Below, piece by piece: positions 13,205 to 20,205 of a stretch of 27,023 bases of DNA. Where the stretch lies: NCBI GenBank assembly GCA_964589765.1, contig CAZPUM010000018.1, positions 1 to 27,023 on the forward strand, in the 5' to 3' direction. Under the pieces are notes generated by a model. That model saw only the letters and a list, made by a program, of their open reading frames with translations, did no database searches and was not told the DNA's origin. Numbering within the stretch: the first letter of the stretch is position 1; the number at the start of each line of letters is the position of its first letter. The DNA comes from UBA525 sp964589765. GTDB taxonomy: Archaea > Nanobdellota > Nanobdellia > Woesearchaeales > UBA525. Position numbers and translations under genes: made by a program.

Positions 13205-14376
13205 GGCTTCCTTGCCTTCTTTTTAGACTTGGTTTTCTTCTTAACAGGCTTCCTTGCTTTCTTGGCGGTCCTAGAATTTTTTGTCGTGGCCTTTTTCTTC
13301 GCAGTTTTTTTCTTGACAACTTTCTTCGAAGCCTTTCTCTTAGTCTTACGTGGTTTCGTAGTGGCTTTCTTTACAACACTTGAACTTGGCTTGAACTCTT
13401 TTGGCTTCTCTTTTTTCTTCCTGACAAGAACGTGCTTAACAGCCGCAACTATATCCTTAGCACGCAGACCATACTTGTCAAGTAAAGCATCTGCTGTTCC
13501 GCTCTCGCCGAATGTATCTTTGACTCCTACCATCTCAATCGGAACAGGCATGTGTTTAGCAACAGCTTCAGCAACAGCGCTACCTAGGCCACCAGTAACC
13601 TGGTGCTCTTCAGCAGTAACTATCGCACCAGTCTCGTGCGCAGCGTGAATTACTGCGTGTTCATCTAGTGGTTTGATTGTGTGCATGTTCAAAACCGCAA
13701 CATCAATCCTGCTCTTCTTCAACTCTTCGGCAGCGATTAAAGCCTCGCGAACCATTATTCCACAAGCGATAATCGTTGCGTGTTTTCCATTTCGCAAAGG
13801 CAAAGCCTTGCCAATTTCGAAAGGAGCGTCAACAGTAGTGACCTGCGGGAACTTCGCACGCCCCCCGCGCAGATAGAAAGGTCCTGGTGTGTGTGCCGCA
13901 GCGATAGTAGCGCGGGCCATCTCGTTAGAGTCACAAGGAACAATCACAGTCATGTTTGGCAACACGCGAGTAATCGCTATGTCTTCAAGTGCCTGGTGTG
14001 TTGCCCCATCTTCACCAACAGTGATGCCTGCGTGTCCTCCGTACAACTTCACGTTGTGCTTGCTGTAGCAAACGCTGACACGCAGTTGGTCCCAGTTACG
14101 ACCTGGAGCAAACACAGCAAAGCTTCCTGCGAAAGCAACTTTTCCAGTGACAGCAAGACCTGCTGCAACGCCCATCATGTTCTGTTCCTGAATTCCGCAC
14201 TCGACAAACCTTTCGGGGAATTCATCACGGAACTTAACCATTCTATCACTGTCTGTTAAATCAGCGCATAATGCCCAGACGTGCGGGTTTGTTTTTCCTA
14301 AGTATAAGAGTCCCTCACCGAATCCATCACGGGTGGCTTTCTTAACATCGTTGTTTATAGGCATGACGTATTTCAT
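13201..14376 (-). CDS. transketolase, C-terminal subunit, with Lys-rich tail
   Basis: Transketolase moves two-carbon units between sugar phosphates with thiamine diphosphate. This subunit holds the pyrimidine-binding and C-terminal domains: DSDRMVKFRDEFPERFVECGIQEQNM with the catalytic Glu, GRNWDQLRVSVCYSKHNVKLYGGH, EDGATHQALEDIAI and TAEEHQVTGGLGSAVAEA. The enzyme core ends near residue 318. About 73 residues of Lys/Arg/Ala/Pro/Thr-rich sequence follow (for example KTAKKKATTKNSRTAKKARK), resembling a histone H1 tail and not part of normal transketolase. Start ATG 14376 overlaps the upstream stop by 4 nt and has GGTGG 5 nt before it; GTG 14385 is less likely. Confidence 0.93.
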   Translation of the reverse strand: MKYVMPINNDVKKATRDGFGEGLLYLGKTNPHVWALCADLTDSDRMVKFRDEFPERFVECGIQEQNMMGVAAGLAVTGKVAFAGSFAVFAPGRNWDQLRVSVCYSKHNVKLYGGHAGITVGEDGATHQALEDIAITRVLPNMTVIVPCDSNEMARATIAAAHTPGPFYLRGGRAKFPQVTTVDAPFEIGKALPLRNGKHATIIACGIMVREALIAAEELKKSRIDVAVLNMHTIKPLDEHAVIHAAHETGAIVTAEEHQVTGGLGSAVAEAVAKHMPVPIEMVGVKDTFGESGTADALLDKYGLRAKDIVAAVKHVLVRKKKEKPKEFKPSSSVVKKATTKPRKTKRKASKKVVKKKTAKKKATTKNSRTAKKARKPVKKKTKSKKKARKP

Positions 14377-15221
14377 CTTAGCCACCCCCTTGACATGATT
14401 CGTTTACGTTCTTCATCAAGCTCCTCAAATGCCTTTCTGGCAAGCTCTTCTGTTGGAGGTTTACCGTGCCATTCATACTTATTTTCGAATTCAGAGTAGC
14501 CTTTTCCTGGAATAGTCATTGCGATAATAACAGATGGTTTTCCTTTGTATTTGTCAGCCTTAACAAGCGCTTTTTTGATGGCTTTCAAATCGTGACCATC
14601 TATAATCTGAACGTTAAAGTTAAAGGCTTTAAACTTGTCAGCCAATGGCTCAAGGTCCATTACGATGTTAGTATAATTATCAATCTGAATGTTGTTTCTA
14701 TCAACAATAATGGTCAGGTTGTCAAGTTTGTAATGGCCTGCGAACATGAATCCTTCCCATGCCTGGCCTTCATCAAGTTCTCCATCACCGGTTAAGCAGA
14801 AAACTCTGTTGTGCATGTGTGTTCTTTTCAGTGCTAGTGCTGCCCCGCACGCCTGTGAGATCCCCTGTCCTAAAGGACCTCCTGAGTTTTCAACTCCTGG
14901 TATGGTTGTGTTGTGGGGGTGTCCTTGAAGTAAACTGTTAATCTTTCTGAACCCCCATAGATAATCGCGCGTGAAGAATCCTTTGCTGGCAAGAGTGGAG
15001 TACCATACAGGACAGATGTGCCCATTGCTCAAGAAGATGTAATCCCTCTTTGGGCTTTTAGGATTATGAGGGTCAACATGCGCGTGGTTATGGTACAGAA
15101 CAGTGAAAATCTCTGCCATACCTAGGCTTCCTGCGGTGTGTCCGCTTTTAGCTTCAGTAAGCATCCTGATGATATCTTTTCTGATGTCGTTCGCGATTAA
15201 CGCAAGTTCTTTGTTGTTCAT
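14373..15221 (-). CDS. transketolase, N-terminal subunit
   Basis: This 282-residue subunit carries the thiamine-diphosphate binding half of a split transketolase. Motifs: SGHTAGSLGMAEIFTVLYH, LSNGHICPVWYSTLA, GPLGQGISQACGAALA and the diphosphate/Mg motif GDGELDEGQAWEGFMFAGH ending in VDRNN. Split transketolases of about 280 plus 320 residues are usual in archaea and many bacteria. The start ATG 15221 is preceded by GAGGTGA, which lies across the stop of the epimerase gene, so translation is coupled. The stop overlaps the C-terminal subunit start by 4 nt. Together they form the non-oxidative branch with epimerase, isomerase and transaldolase next door. Confidence 0.95.
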   Translation of the reverse strand: MNNKELALIANDIRKDIIRMLTEAKSGHTAGSLGMAEIFTVLYHNHAHVDPHNPKSPKRDYIFLSNGHICPVWYSTLASKGFFTRDYLWGFRKINSLLQGHPHNTTIPGVENSGGPLGQGISQACGAALALKRTHMHNRVFCLTGDGELDEGQAWEGFMFAGHYKLDNLTIIVDRNNIQIDNYTNIVMDLEPLADKFKAFNFNVQIIDGHDLKAIKKALVKADKYKGKPSVIIAMTIPGKGYSEFENKYEWHGKPPTEELARKAFEELDEERKRIMSRGWLR

Positions 15222-15224
15222 AAC

Positions 15225-15229
15225 TCACC
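15225..15229 (-). promoter_or_regulatory. ribosome binding site of transketolase N-subunit
   Basis: GGTGA on the minus strand, 3 nt before ATG 15221 and overlapping the rpe stop codon. It confirms the start and suggests coupled translation. Confidence 0.6.
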
Positions 15230-15890
15230 TCACTGCGGTCTCCGCTACCGCTTGCATCTCCTTTAGGGCCTCTTTAGGATTATCAGAATTCATCACGTAA
15301 GAACCAGTATTAGCTCTGTGTGCGCCAGCCGATATGACTTCTCCCACAGTTTCAGGTGTCATTCCTCCATCTACCTGTATAACCAAATCAGGGTTGGTGT
15401 TCATTTTCACAAGTTCTTTGATACGTTTTGGGGTGTTCCTTAGATAAGGGGCACCGTTCTTTCCTGGGTGAACCCCAAGAAACAAAACGCCGTGGACAAA
15501 TTTCAGGTAAGGAACGATTTTTCTTACTTCCGTTTCAGGATTGATTGCTAGAAAGAACTCAACACCTTCGCGGTCCATGAACTCACGTAGCAATTCAATA
15601 TCTTCAGGCCAGATTGTTTCGAAATGAAGAATCATTCTTTTGAAACCCTTGTCCTTAAGGTAAGGAACATATCTTAAGGGTTCTTTGACCATTAAGTGTG
15701 CCTCAAAAATCTTGTCCTTGTACTGTTTTAATGAAGGCACATCCTGGTCGTCAGGACTCTTTGTTTCAACAAACCTTCCGTCCATAAAATCTACCTGAAT
15801 CTCGTCTGTGATTGGAAGAATTTTCTTAAAACGTTCTTCAAACTGCTTTATGTTAAAAGCCAAAACCGTGGGGATAATTTTTGGTTTCAT
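15225..15890 (-). CDS. rpe: ribulose-phosphate 3-epimerase
   Basis: The enzyme interconverts ribulose 5-phosphate and xylulose 5-phosphate. The 221-residue TIM barrel shows the family landmarks in order: IIPTVLAFN at strand 1, IQVDFMDGRFV (catalytic Asp and metal site), FEAHLMVKEP, LHFETIW, FFLAINPET, GVLFLGVHPGKNG and the phosphate-binding VIQVDGGMTPE then GAHRANTGSYV. Some positions differ from bacterial Rpe (PTVL for PSIL, GVHPGKNG for VEPGFGGQ), so it is a divergent member. Start ATG 15890 has no clear ribosome binding site; a 7-bp hairpin ends about 10 nt upstream. It leads the rpe-transketolase run, 107 nt after rpiB. Confidence 0.9.
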   Translation of the reverse strand: MKPKIIPTVLAFNIKQFEERFKKILPITDEIQVDFMDGRFVETKSPDDQDVPSLKQYKDKIFEAHLMVKEPLRYVPYLKDKGFKRMILHFETIWPEDIELLREFMDREGVEFFLAINPETEVRKIVPYLKFVHGVLFLGVHPGKNGAPYLRNTPKRIKELVKMNTNPDLVIQVDGGMTPETVGEVISAGAHRANTGSYVMNSDNPKEALKEMQAVAETAVR

Positions 15891-15900
15891 TTTCTTTGTT

Positions 15901-15978
15901 GCCTTGGGTCAAAACCAAGGCGTGAGTGTTTTCGGAGAAAACTGGGCGAGCGCCGAATAATTTTCCGGCGGTGTCCGG
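15901..15978 (-). promoter_or_regulatory. hairpin-rich leader between rpiB and rpe
   Basis: Within about 80 nt there are consecutive self-complementary segments. CCGG with CCGG (15965-15968/15975-15978), GGCG with CGCC (15945-15954), GTTTTC with GAAAAC (15928-15942, 3-nt loop) and GCCTTGG with CCAAGGC (15901-15921, 7-nt loop), the last ending about 10 nt before the rpe start. It could be a terminator-attenuator, a processing site or a regulatory leader. A TATA-like AAAATTATT (about 15956-15964) is weak. Confidence 0.35.
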
Positions 15979-15996
15979 TAAATCCCCGTAACATGT

Positions 15997-16431
15997 TTAT
16001 TTGTCTAACTTCTTAATTCTTCTCTTGTGTCTTGCGACACCGCTGAAAGGGGTTTTCAGGAATAGTTTTGCAAATCGAATAGCATCTTTTTGTGGAACGC
16101 CCCTGCCTCTGAGCGTAACAACGTTCGCATCGTTGTCATGACGTGCCATCTTAGCACTATATGTGTCATAGACCATTGCTGCTCTTATCCCTTTGTGTCT
16201 ATTTGCGCGAATGTTCATTCCAGTTCCTGAACCGCAGACTAAAACTCCTTTAGCATCCTTGATGTTGTTGACATCATTTGCAACAAGGTCCGCATAGTCT
16301 GGGTAATCCACAGATTTTTTGTCTGTGAAAGGTCCCACATCAACTACAGTGTGGCCCTCAACAGCCAACGCTTTCTTAACAGCCTCTTTGGTTTTGTAAC
16401 CCGCATGATCGCTTCCAATAATAACAGTCAT
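15997..16431 (-). CDS. rpiB: ribose-5-phosphate isomerase B
   Basis: The enzyme interconverts ribose 5-phosphate and ribulose 5-phosphate. The 144-residue protein matches the RpiB/LacAB family: IIGSDHAGYKTKEAVK at the N-terminus, VDVGPF, VDYPDYADLVAND, the active-site VCGSGTGMNIRANRHKGIRAA and ARHDNDANVVTLRGR. The usual Cys of VCGSGTG is present. Most archaea use the unrelated RpiA, so RpiB is a bacterial-style choice and fits the rest of this block. Start ATG 16431 overlaps the pgi stop by 4 nt, with GAGGCG just upstream. Confidence 0.93.
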   Translation of the reverse strand: MTVIIGSDHAGYKTKEAVKKALAVEGHTVVDVGPFTDKKSVDYPDYADLVANDVNNIKDAKGVLVCGSGTGMNIRANRHKGIRAAMVYDTYSAKMARHDNDANVVTLRGRGVPQKDAIRFAKLFLKTPFSGVARHKRRIKKLDK

Positions 16432-17741
16432 TTTCGCCTCGCAAGTATTCTTTTTGTCTCAGTTTTGTAAGCCTCAACGTTAGGTTGGTCAAATGGATTC
16501 AATCCAAAATATGCGCCTAGATACATAATCTCCATCATTTGAAGTTGCATAAGTGCCCCTATTGCGAACTCTTTGGAATCAGGAAGTTCAACAACACAGA
16601 AAGGTCTGTTCTGTTTTTTCAAAACAGCGATAACTCCCTTTACAACAGAGTCCATTATTGTAGTAAACTTCTTTCCTTGGATGTTTGGAACAAGTGTGCT
16701 GTACATAGGTTTTTTGGGTATTTTGATATCCTTGTTCCAATTCTTTACTGTGTAGATTGTGTGGAACTTGTCGTGTGGTCCGCCAAAATAAAGCTGTGCC
16801 ATACTGTGCAGATCAGTTGTGCCCAAACTCACAGTGGGGGTTATTCCCATCCAAACCTGTTGTTTGTGTTCCGCATCCCATTCCTTTCCGATAGACTCTC
16901 CCATCAATTGGCGGTACCATTTACCCAGGTTTTCAAAGTCTAGTTTGAAATAGAAATTGTCCGCAATGTTTTTCCCGTCATTACGGGAATCTGCCAGCAT
17001 GGCTGCGCGAATAATTGCGGGATTGTCAGTCTCTCTCAGACACTGTGCGCGCATGTGCGCGGCACCCTCGAGAAGTTCTCGAATATTTACTCCTGCGAGA
17101 GCCAAAGGGAACAGCCCAACAGTTGAGAATACACTGAACCTTCCACCAACCTTTTTTGGCATGGGTAAGGCATCATACTGATTGTCGTACGCAAAATTCC
17201 AAAGTTTGCTGTCATAATCGGTTGTGAAAACAACATGGTTTCGTGGGTCCTTGCCCATCCTTCTAAGGTACTCGATTATGTACTCCCCGATTGAGATAGT
17301 CTCTGTTGTTCCGCCTGATTTACTGACTATGTTAACAACAACGTGTCTTCTTTTATTGATTGTTGAGCGGACCAAACCAATAATGTTTGAGATACTGTCA
17401 GGGTCAACAGTGTCAGCATAAACAATCTGAGGTTTTTTTCCAGGGTTAAGGTTGTGAAGTTTGCCAAGAACCGCTTCTTGTACTGCCCAGGTACCAAGGT
17501 TGCTTCCGCCTATGCCAACAACAACTACAAGAACAGCCTTCTTGTGTTTGTTGGCAAGTCTTTTTGCTAGTTTTAGGTTGTCTTCATCGACTGGAAGATT
17601 TATGCTCGCCCTTGCGTCAGAATAAACCATCTTTGAGGCGGCCTTCATCTTGCCTACCTCGTGGTTAAGTCTCTTTTCGTACTGCTTTAACCTTGCAGGA
17701 GTTAATCCGCTGTATGTCCAGTCGATGCTTGGAAAATTCAT
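16428..17741 (-). CDS. pgi: glucose-6-phosphate isomerase
   Basis: The enzyme interconverts glucose 6-phosphate and fructose 6-phosphate. This 437-residue protein is the bacterial/eukaryal-type phosphosugar isomerase with two SIS domains, not the cupin-type Pgi of many archaea. Motifs: GIGGSNLG (76-83), SKSGGTTET (140-148), VGGRFSVFSTVGLFPLALAG, MGESIGKEW, VSLGTTDLHSMAQLYFGGP and FDQPNVEAYK with the catalytic Lys near the C-terminus. Size is normal for short bacterial Pgi. The start overlaps the transaldolase stop by 4 nt and the stop overlaps rpiB by 4 nt, forming a tight tal-pgi-rpiB unit. Confidence 0.95.
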   Translation of the reverse strand: MNFPSIDWTYSGLTPARLKQYEKRLNHEVGKMKAASKMVYSDARASINLPVDEDNLKLAKRLANKHKKAVLVVVVGIGGSNLGTWAVQEAVLGKLHNLNPGKKPQIVYADTVDPDSISNIIGLVRSTINKRRHVVVNIVSKSGGTTETISIGEYIIEYLRRMGKDPRNHVVFTTDYDSKLWNFAYDNQYDALPMPKKVGGRFSVFSTVGLFPLALAGVNIRELLEGAAHMRAQCLRETDNPAIIRAAMLADSRNDGKNIADNFYFKLDFENLGKWYRQLMGESIGKEWDAEHKQQVWMGITPTVSLGTTDLHSMAQLYFGGPHDKFHTIYTVKNWNKDIKIPKKPMYSTLVPNIQGKKFTTIMDSVVKGVIAVLKKQNRPFCVVELPDSKEFAIGALMQLQMMEIMYLGAYFGLNPFDQPNVEAYKTETKRILARRK

Positions 17742-18418
17742 TTGTGGTGTTGCTCCATCTGAACCCTGTATTTGTTGTAGTCCTTCATGAAAGTGTCGAG
17801 GCCCTGGTCGGTAAATGGGTGCTTGAACATCTTGGCGAAAACGTCAGGCATCATTGTAACCATGTCTGCTCCGGCAAGTGCTGACTCCTTAACAACAATA
17901 GGGTCGTGGACACTGGCAACAAGGATTCTTGTTTTGTAGCCAAAGTTGTCATAGATGGTTCTGATTTCGTGAATCAGGTCTATTCCGTTCTGTCCAGCAC
18001 GGTCTAATCGGCCGACAAAAGGACTGACACACCATGCTCCTGCTTTAGCAGCAAGGAGCGCCTGATTTGCTGAGAAACAGAGTGTTACGTTACACTTGAT
18101 TTTTTTCGCAGCAAGTTTCTGGACAGCGATAAGGCCGTCCTCAGTAAGTGGAATTTTGATAATGACGTGCGGGCCCCATTTGGCGTATGCCAATCCTTCC
18201 TTGACCATGCCCTGCCAGTCAAGGCTGTGGACCTCTGCTGAGACAGTAAACTCTTTTTTTGTTTTACCGACAATATTCTCAATCTGTTTAATCAGTGTCC
18301 TGAAATCCTTCCCTTCTTTGGCAATCCAAGTAGGGTTTGTTGTGATTCCATCTACAAGGCCAGACTCCATGGCCTCTTTAATTGCATCAACATTACCGGT
18401 ATCTATGTACAACTTCAT
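17738..18418 (-). CDS. tal: transaldolase (small FSA/TalC type)
   Basis: Transaldolase moves a three-carbon unit between sugar phosphates; close relatives are fructose-6-phosphate aldolases. The 226-residue protein fits the short type: MKLYIDTGNVDAIKEA start, GITTNPTWIAKEG, VIIKIPLTEDGL with the Schiff-base Lys, KCNVTLCFSANQALLAAKAGA, VSPFVGRLDRAG and ILVASVHDP. I chose ATG 18418 because it has GGTGA four nt upstream and matches the family start. An upstream TTG (18523) would add 35 atypical residues. First gene of the tal-pgi-rpiB unit. Transaldolase and aldolase activity cannot be separated by eye. Confidence 0.92.
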   Translation of the reverse strand: MKLYIDTGNVDAIKEAMESGLVDGITTNPTWIAKEGKDFRTLIKQIENIVGKTKKEFTVSAEVHSLDWQGMVKEGLAYAKWGPHVIIKIPLTEDGLIAVQKLAAKKIKCNVTLCFSANQALLAAKAGAWCVSPFVGRLDRAGQNGIDLIHEIRTIYDNFGYKTRILVASVHDPIVVKESALAGADMVTMMPDVFAKMFKHPFTDQGLDTFMKDYNKYRVQMEQHHK

Positions 18419-18422
18419 CTTC

Positions 18423-18427
18423 TCACC
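18423..18427 (-). promoter_or_regulatory. ribosome binding site of tal
   Basis: GGTGA on the minus strand, 4 nt before ATG 18418. It rejects the longer frame that opens at TTG 18523. Confidence 0.65.
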
Positions 18428-18472
18428 TTTCCCCAAGTGGTCTCCCACCCTTGTAAAACCCTGATAAGTTAC

Positions 18473-18481
18473 CTTATAAAT
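18473..18481 (-). promoter_or_regulatory. possible TATA box of tal operon
   Basis: The minus strand reads atttataag; initiation would fall near 18451 and leave a leader of about 33 nt with the GGTGA site. A second AT-rich box (18527-18540) further upstream is an alternative. Confidence 0.35.
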
Positions 18482-18529
18482 CTTTGCCAATTTCTCGACG
18501 CTACTATTTTCGATGTGAATCAAGACTAA

Positions 18530-18538
18530 ATATTTAAA
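18530..18538 (+). promoter_or_regulatory. TATA box of small membrane protein gene
   Basis: aatatttaa is centred about 26 nt before 18560, giving a leader of about 11 nt that contains GGTGA (18562-18566), 4 nt before ATG 18571. Confidence 0.4.
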
Positions 18539-18570
18539 GAGGTTTTTCTGATAATACCTCAGGTGATACT

Positions 18571-18801
18571 ATGAATTTGTGCGTTAAATGTACAAAACTG
18601 TGTGGGATTCTTATTCTGCTCGTCGGTGTCGGCTACGCTCTTGTTGACTGGGGCTTCTGGAACTTCTGGAATCTACAGTGGTATTCAATTGCGTATTTGA
18701 TTCTTGGACTTGCAATGCTGGGCTGGGCTGTATGTGTAGACTGTCAAGATGGCTGTTGCCCGACTCCTGCTCCCAAGAAAACACGCAGAAAAAAGAAATA
18801 A
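18571..18801 (+). CDS. small two-pass membrane protein (76 aa)
   Basis: No family is recognised. The N-terminus has two Cys (CVKCTKLC), followed by two hydrophobic segments (GILILLVGVGYALVDWGFW and YSIAYLILGLAMLGWAVCV). A Cys cluster follows (CVDCQDGCC), then a basic tail KKTRRKKK. The even charge-hydrophobic pattern suggests both ends lie in the cytosol. The paired Cys clusters could bind metal or form a redox site. Start ATG 18571 has GGTGA 4 nt upstream. It converges with the phosphogluconolactonase gene, and a T-rich tract (ctattttttt, 18804-18813) after the stop may terminate it. Confidence 0.75.
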   Translation: MNLCVKCTKLCGILILLVGVGYALVDWGFWNFWNLQWYSIAYLILGLAMLGWAVCVDCQDGCCPTPAPKKTRRKKK

Positions 18802-18803
18802 TT

Positions 18804-18816
18804 CTATTTTTTTCTT
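18804..18816 (+). terminator. T-tract terminator after small membrane protein
   Basis: A run of seven T within ctatttttttctt directly follows the stop at 18801. Archaeal termination often needs only such U-rich stretches. Confidence 0.45.
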
Positions 18817-19507
18817 ATTTGTTTAGACAGACATGTATTGTTAGGTCAGGCAACTGATTAAGAATTTTTGCAGGACATTCTCTTTTGTTAACACTAGGGT
18901 CCAAGAAGTTGATGTAAGCTTTCTGTTTTTCGCCAACAAAGAAAAGATGAGCATGTTTGGCAGTTAGAATGAAAGGTGCTGATGCCGTGATTCTTTCAGG
19001 GGGAGGTTTTGGTGCGTCAGGAGTTATGATGTACCCTTTTTCTGTTTCGTTCAGATTTTTTTTGCCTGGGAATAACGATGCTATGTGTCCATCTTCTCCT
19101 GCGGACAGAATAACAACATCAAACTCTCTTTTTCTATTAAGTTTGTCCATGTGTCTTAGTATTTTGTTAGCATCCTGCTTCGCTTCATCAACTGAAGTTG
19201 CCTTCAGGGGGTGCCAGAAAATCTGGACCATTTTACCGCGAAGTTTTGTTAATGCTGGCTCGGCTAATTGATAGTTTTTCTCAGAAGGGATTCTCTCGTC
19301 GAGCCAGAACACATCAGTACGGCCTGGCAGGTCCTTTCCCAAAGGAACGATTTTTTCCAGCAAGGCTGGAATTGTCCTGCCACCAACAATGCCGAGAAAG
19401 CAAGAACCTTTGCTGTCAAGAAATAATTTCATCTGTTTCACAATCTTCTCGGCAGCCTCCTGATAAAGTTCGTCAGGGGAAGATGATTCTTTTGTGACCA
19501 TTGCCAT
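18815..19507 (-). CDS. pgl: 6-phosphogluconolactonase
   Basis: The enzyme hydrolyses 6-phosphogluconolactone to 6-phosphogluconate, between glucose-6-phosphate dehydrogenase and Gnd. The 230-residue protein belongs to the DevB/NagB-like Pgl family. Motifs: LGIVGGRTIPALLEKI (phosphate binding), VFWLDERIPSEKNYQ, ILSAGEDGHIASLFPG (catalytic region) and PKPPPERITASAPFIL. Length is normal for bacterial Pgl. Start ATG 19507 is about 25 nt from a TATA box that overlaps the end of tmk, so it has its own leaderless transcript. Its presence together with gnd argues for a real oxidative branch. Confidence 0.93.
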   Translation of the reverse strand: MAMVTKESSSPDELYQEAAEKIVKQMKLFLDSKGSCFLGIVGGRTIPALLEKIVPLGKDLPGRTDVFWLDERIPSEKNYQLAEPALTKLRGKMVQIFWHPLKATSVDEAKQDANKILRHMDKLNRKREFDVVILSAGEDGHIASLFPGKKNLNETEKGYIITPDAPKPPPERITASAPFILTAKHAHLFFVGEKQKAYINFLDPSVNKRECPAKILNQLPDLTIHVCLNK

Positions 19508-19524
19508 ATTAACTATCAGGTATT

Positions 19525-19538
19525 GTCTTATTTATTGC
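19525..19538 (-). promoter_or_regulatory. TATA box of pgl inside end of tmk
   Basis: The minus strand reads gcaataaataagac; it covers the tmk stop codon and is centred 25 nt before ATG 19507. Confidence 0.5.
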
Positions 19539-20205
19539 TTGTCAATCCCCTGTAGTACAGGAAGTCCTCAAAATCAGCAACAAGAAAATCGAACGATTCC
19601 TCCCATGAACCTCTGGAGTCTATCACAGCCCATCTCTCGGGTTCTTTCTGGATAAGTTCTTTGAATCCGCCATAAACTTTTGTGTGGAAATCAAGACTTT
19701 CCGCATCGATTCTTCCTTCGGATTTAGTGATGCCTGACTCGATATTTCTCGCACTCGCTCGGCGCAGACCTAGTTCAGGTTCAATATCGAAGAAATAGCT
19801 TCTTGATGGGGTGATTCCCACTAGGGTGTTGTGAATCATGTGGTAGAGCTCTACGACATCAGGCCTTCTATCGTATCTTCCAACAACCTGGTAAGCCCAT
19901 GTGGAGTCCTTGAACCTGTCACATAGAACAATCGCGCCTCTTTCAATAGCAGGTTTGACAATATATTCAGCATGCTGAATTCTTCCTGCGACAAAAAGCG
20001 GAAGTTCTGCGTTCGGATGACAACCCATATCCTTGTTCAGTAAGAGATTGCGAATTCCTTCTCCGAATAATGTGCCTCCGGGTTCTCTTGTGGCCAATAC
20101 ATCAAGGCCGTATTTTTTTTCCAAATGTTTTGCAAGAGCGACCAACTTGGATGTCTTCCCGCTACCTTCTCCTCCTTCGAATGTTACAAAAAGTCCCTTA
20201 TTCAT
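19528..20205 (-). CDS. tmk: thymidylate kinase
   Basis: The enzyme phosphorylates dTMP to dTDP with ATP. The 225-residue protein has the P-loop FEGGEGSGKTSK near residues 8-19, TREPGGTLFGEGIRN, the DRF-type motif VLCDRFKDSTWAYQVVGR and a LID-like region with ARNIESG. These are the dTMP kinase landmarks. I start at ATG 20205, 7 codons inside a longer frame opening at TTG 20223; this ATG overlaps the stop of the thymidylate synthase gene by 8 nt. The pairing with a ThyX-like enzyme makes a dTMP-to-dTDP unit. Confidence 0.93.
   Translation of the reverse strand: MNKGLFVTFEGGEGSGKTSKLVALAKHLEKKYGLDVLATREPGGTLFGEGIRNLLLNKDMGCHPNAELPLFVAGRIQHAEYIVKPAIERGAIVLCDRFKDSTWAYQVVGRYDRRPDVVELYHMIHNTLVGITPSRSYFFDIEPELGLRRASARNIESGITKSEGRIDAESLDFHTKVYGGFKELIQKEPERWAVIDSRGSWEESFDFLVADFEDFLYYRGLTSNK

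Noticed and set aside
13229..13648. 139-codon plus-strand frame opposite the transketolase tail
   Set aside because: It is the antisense of the Lys-rich repeat (giving Phe/Leu-rich sequence) and not an independent gene.
18419..18523. N-terminal extension of transaldolase
   Set aside because: It would start at TTG and adds 35 residues unlike the family; ATG 18418 has a GGTGA site.
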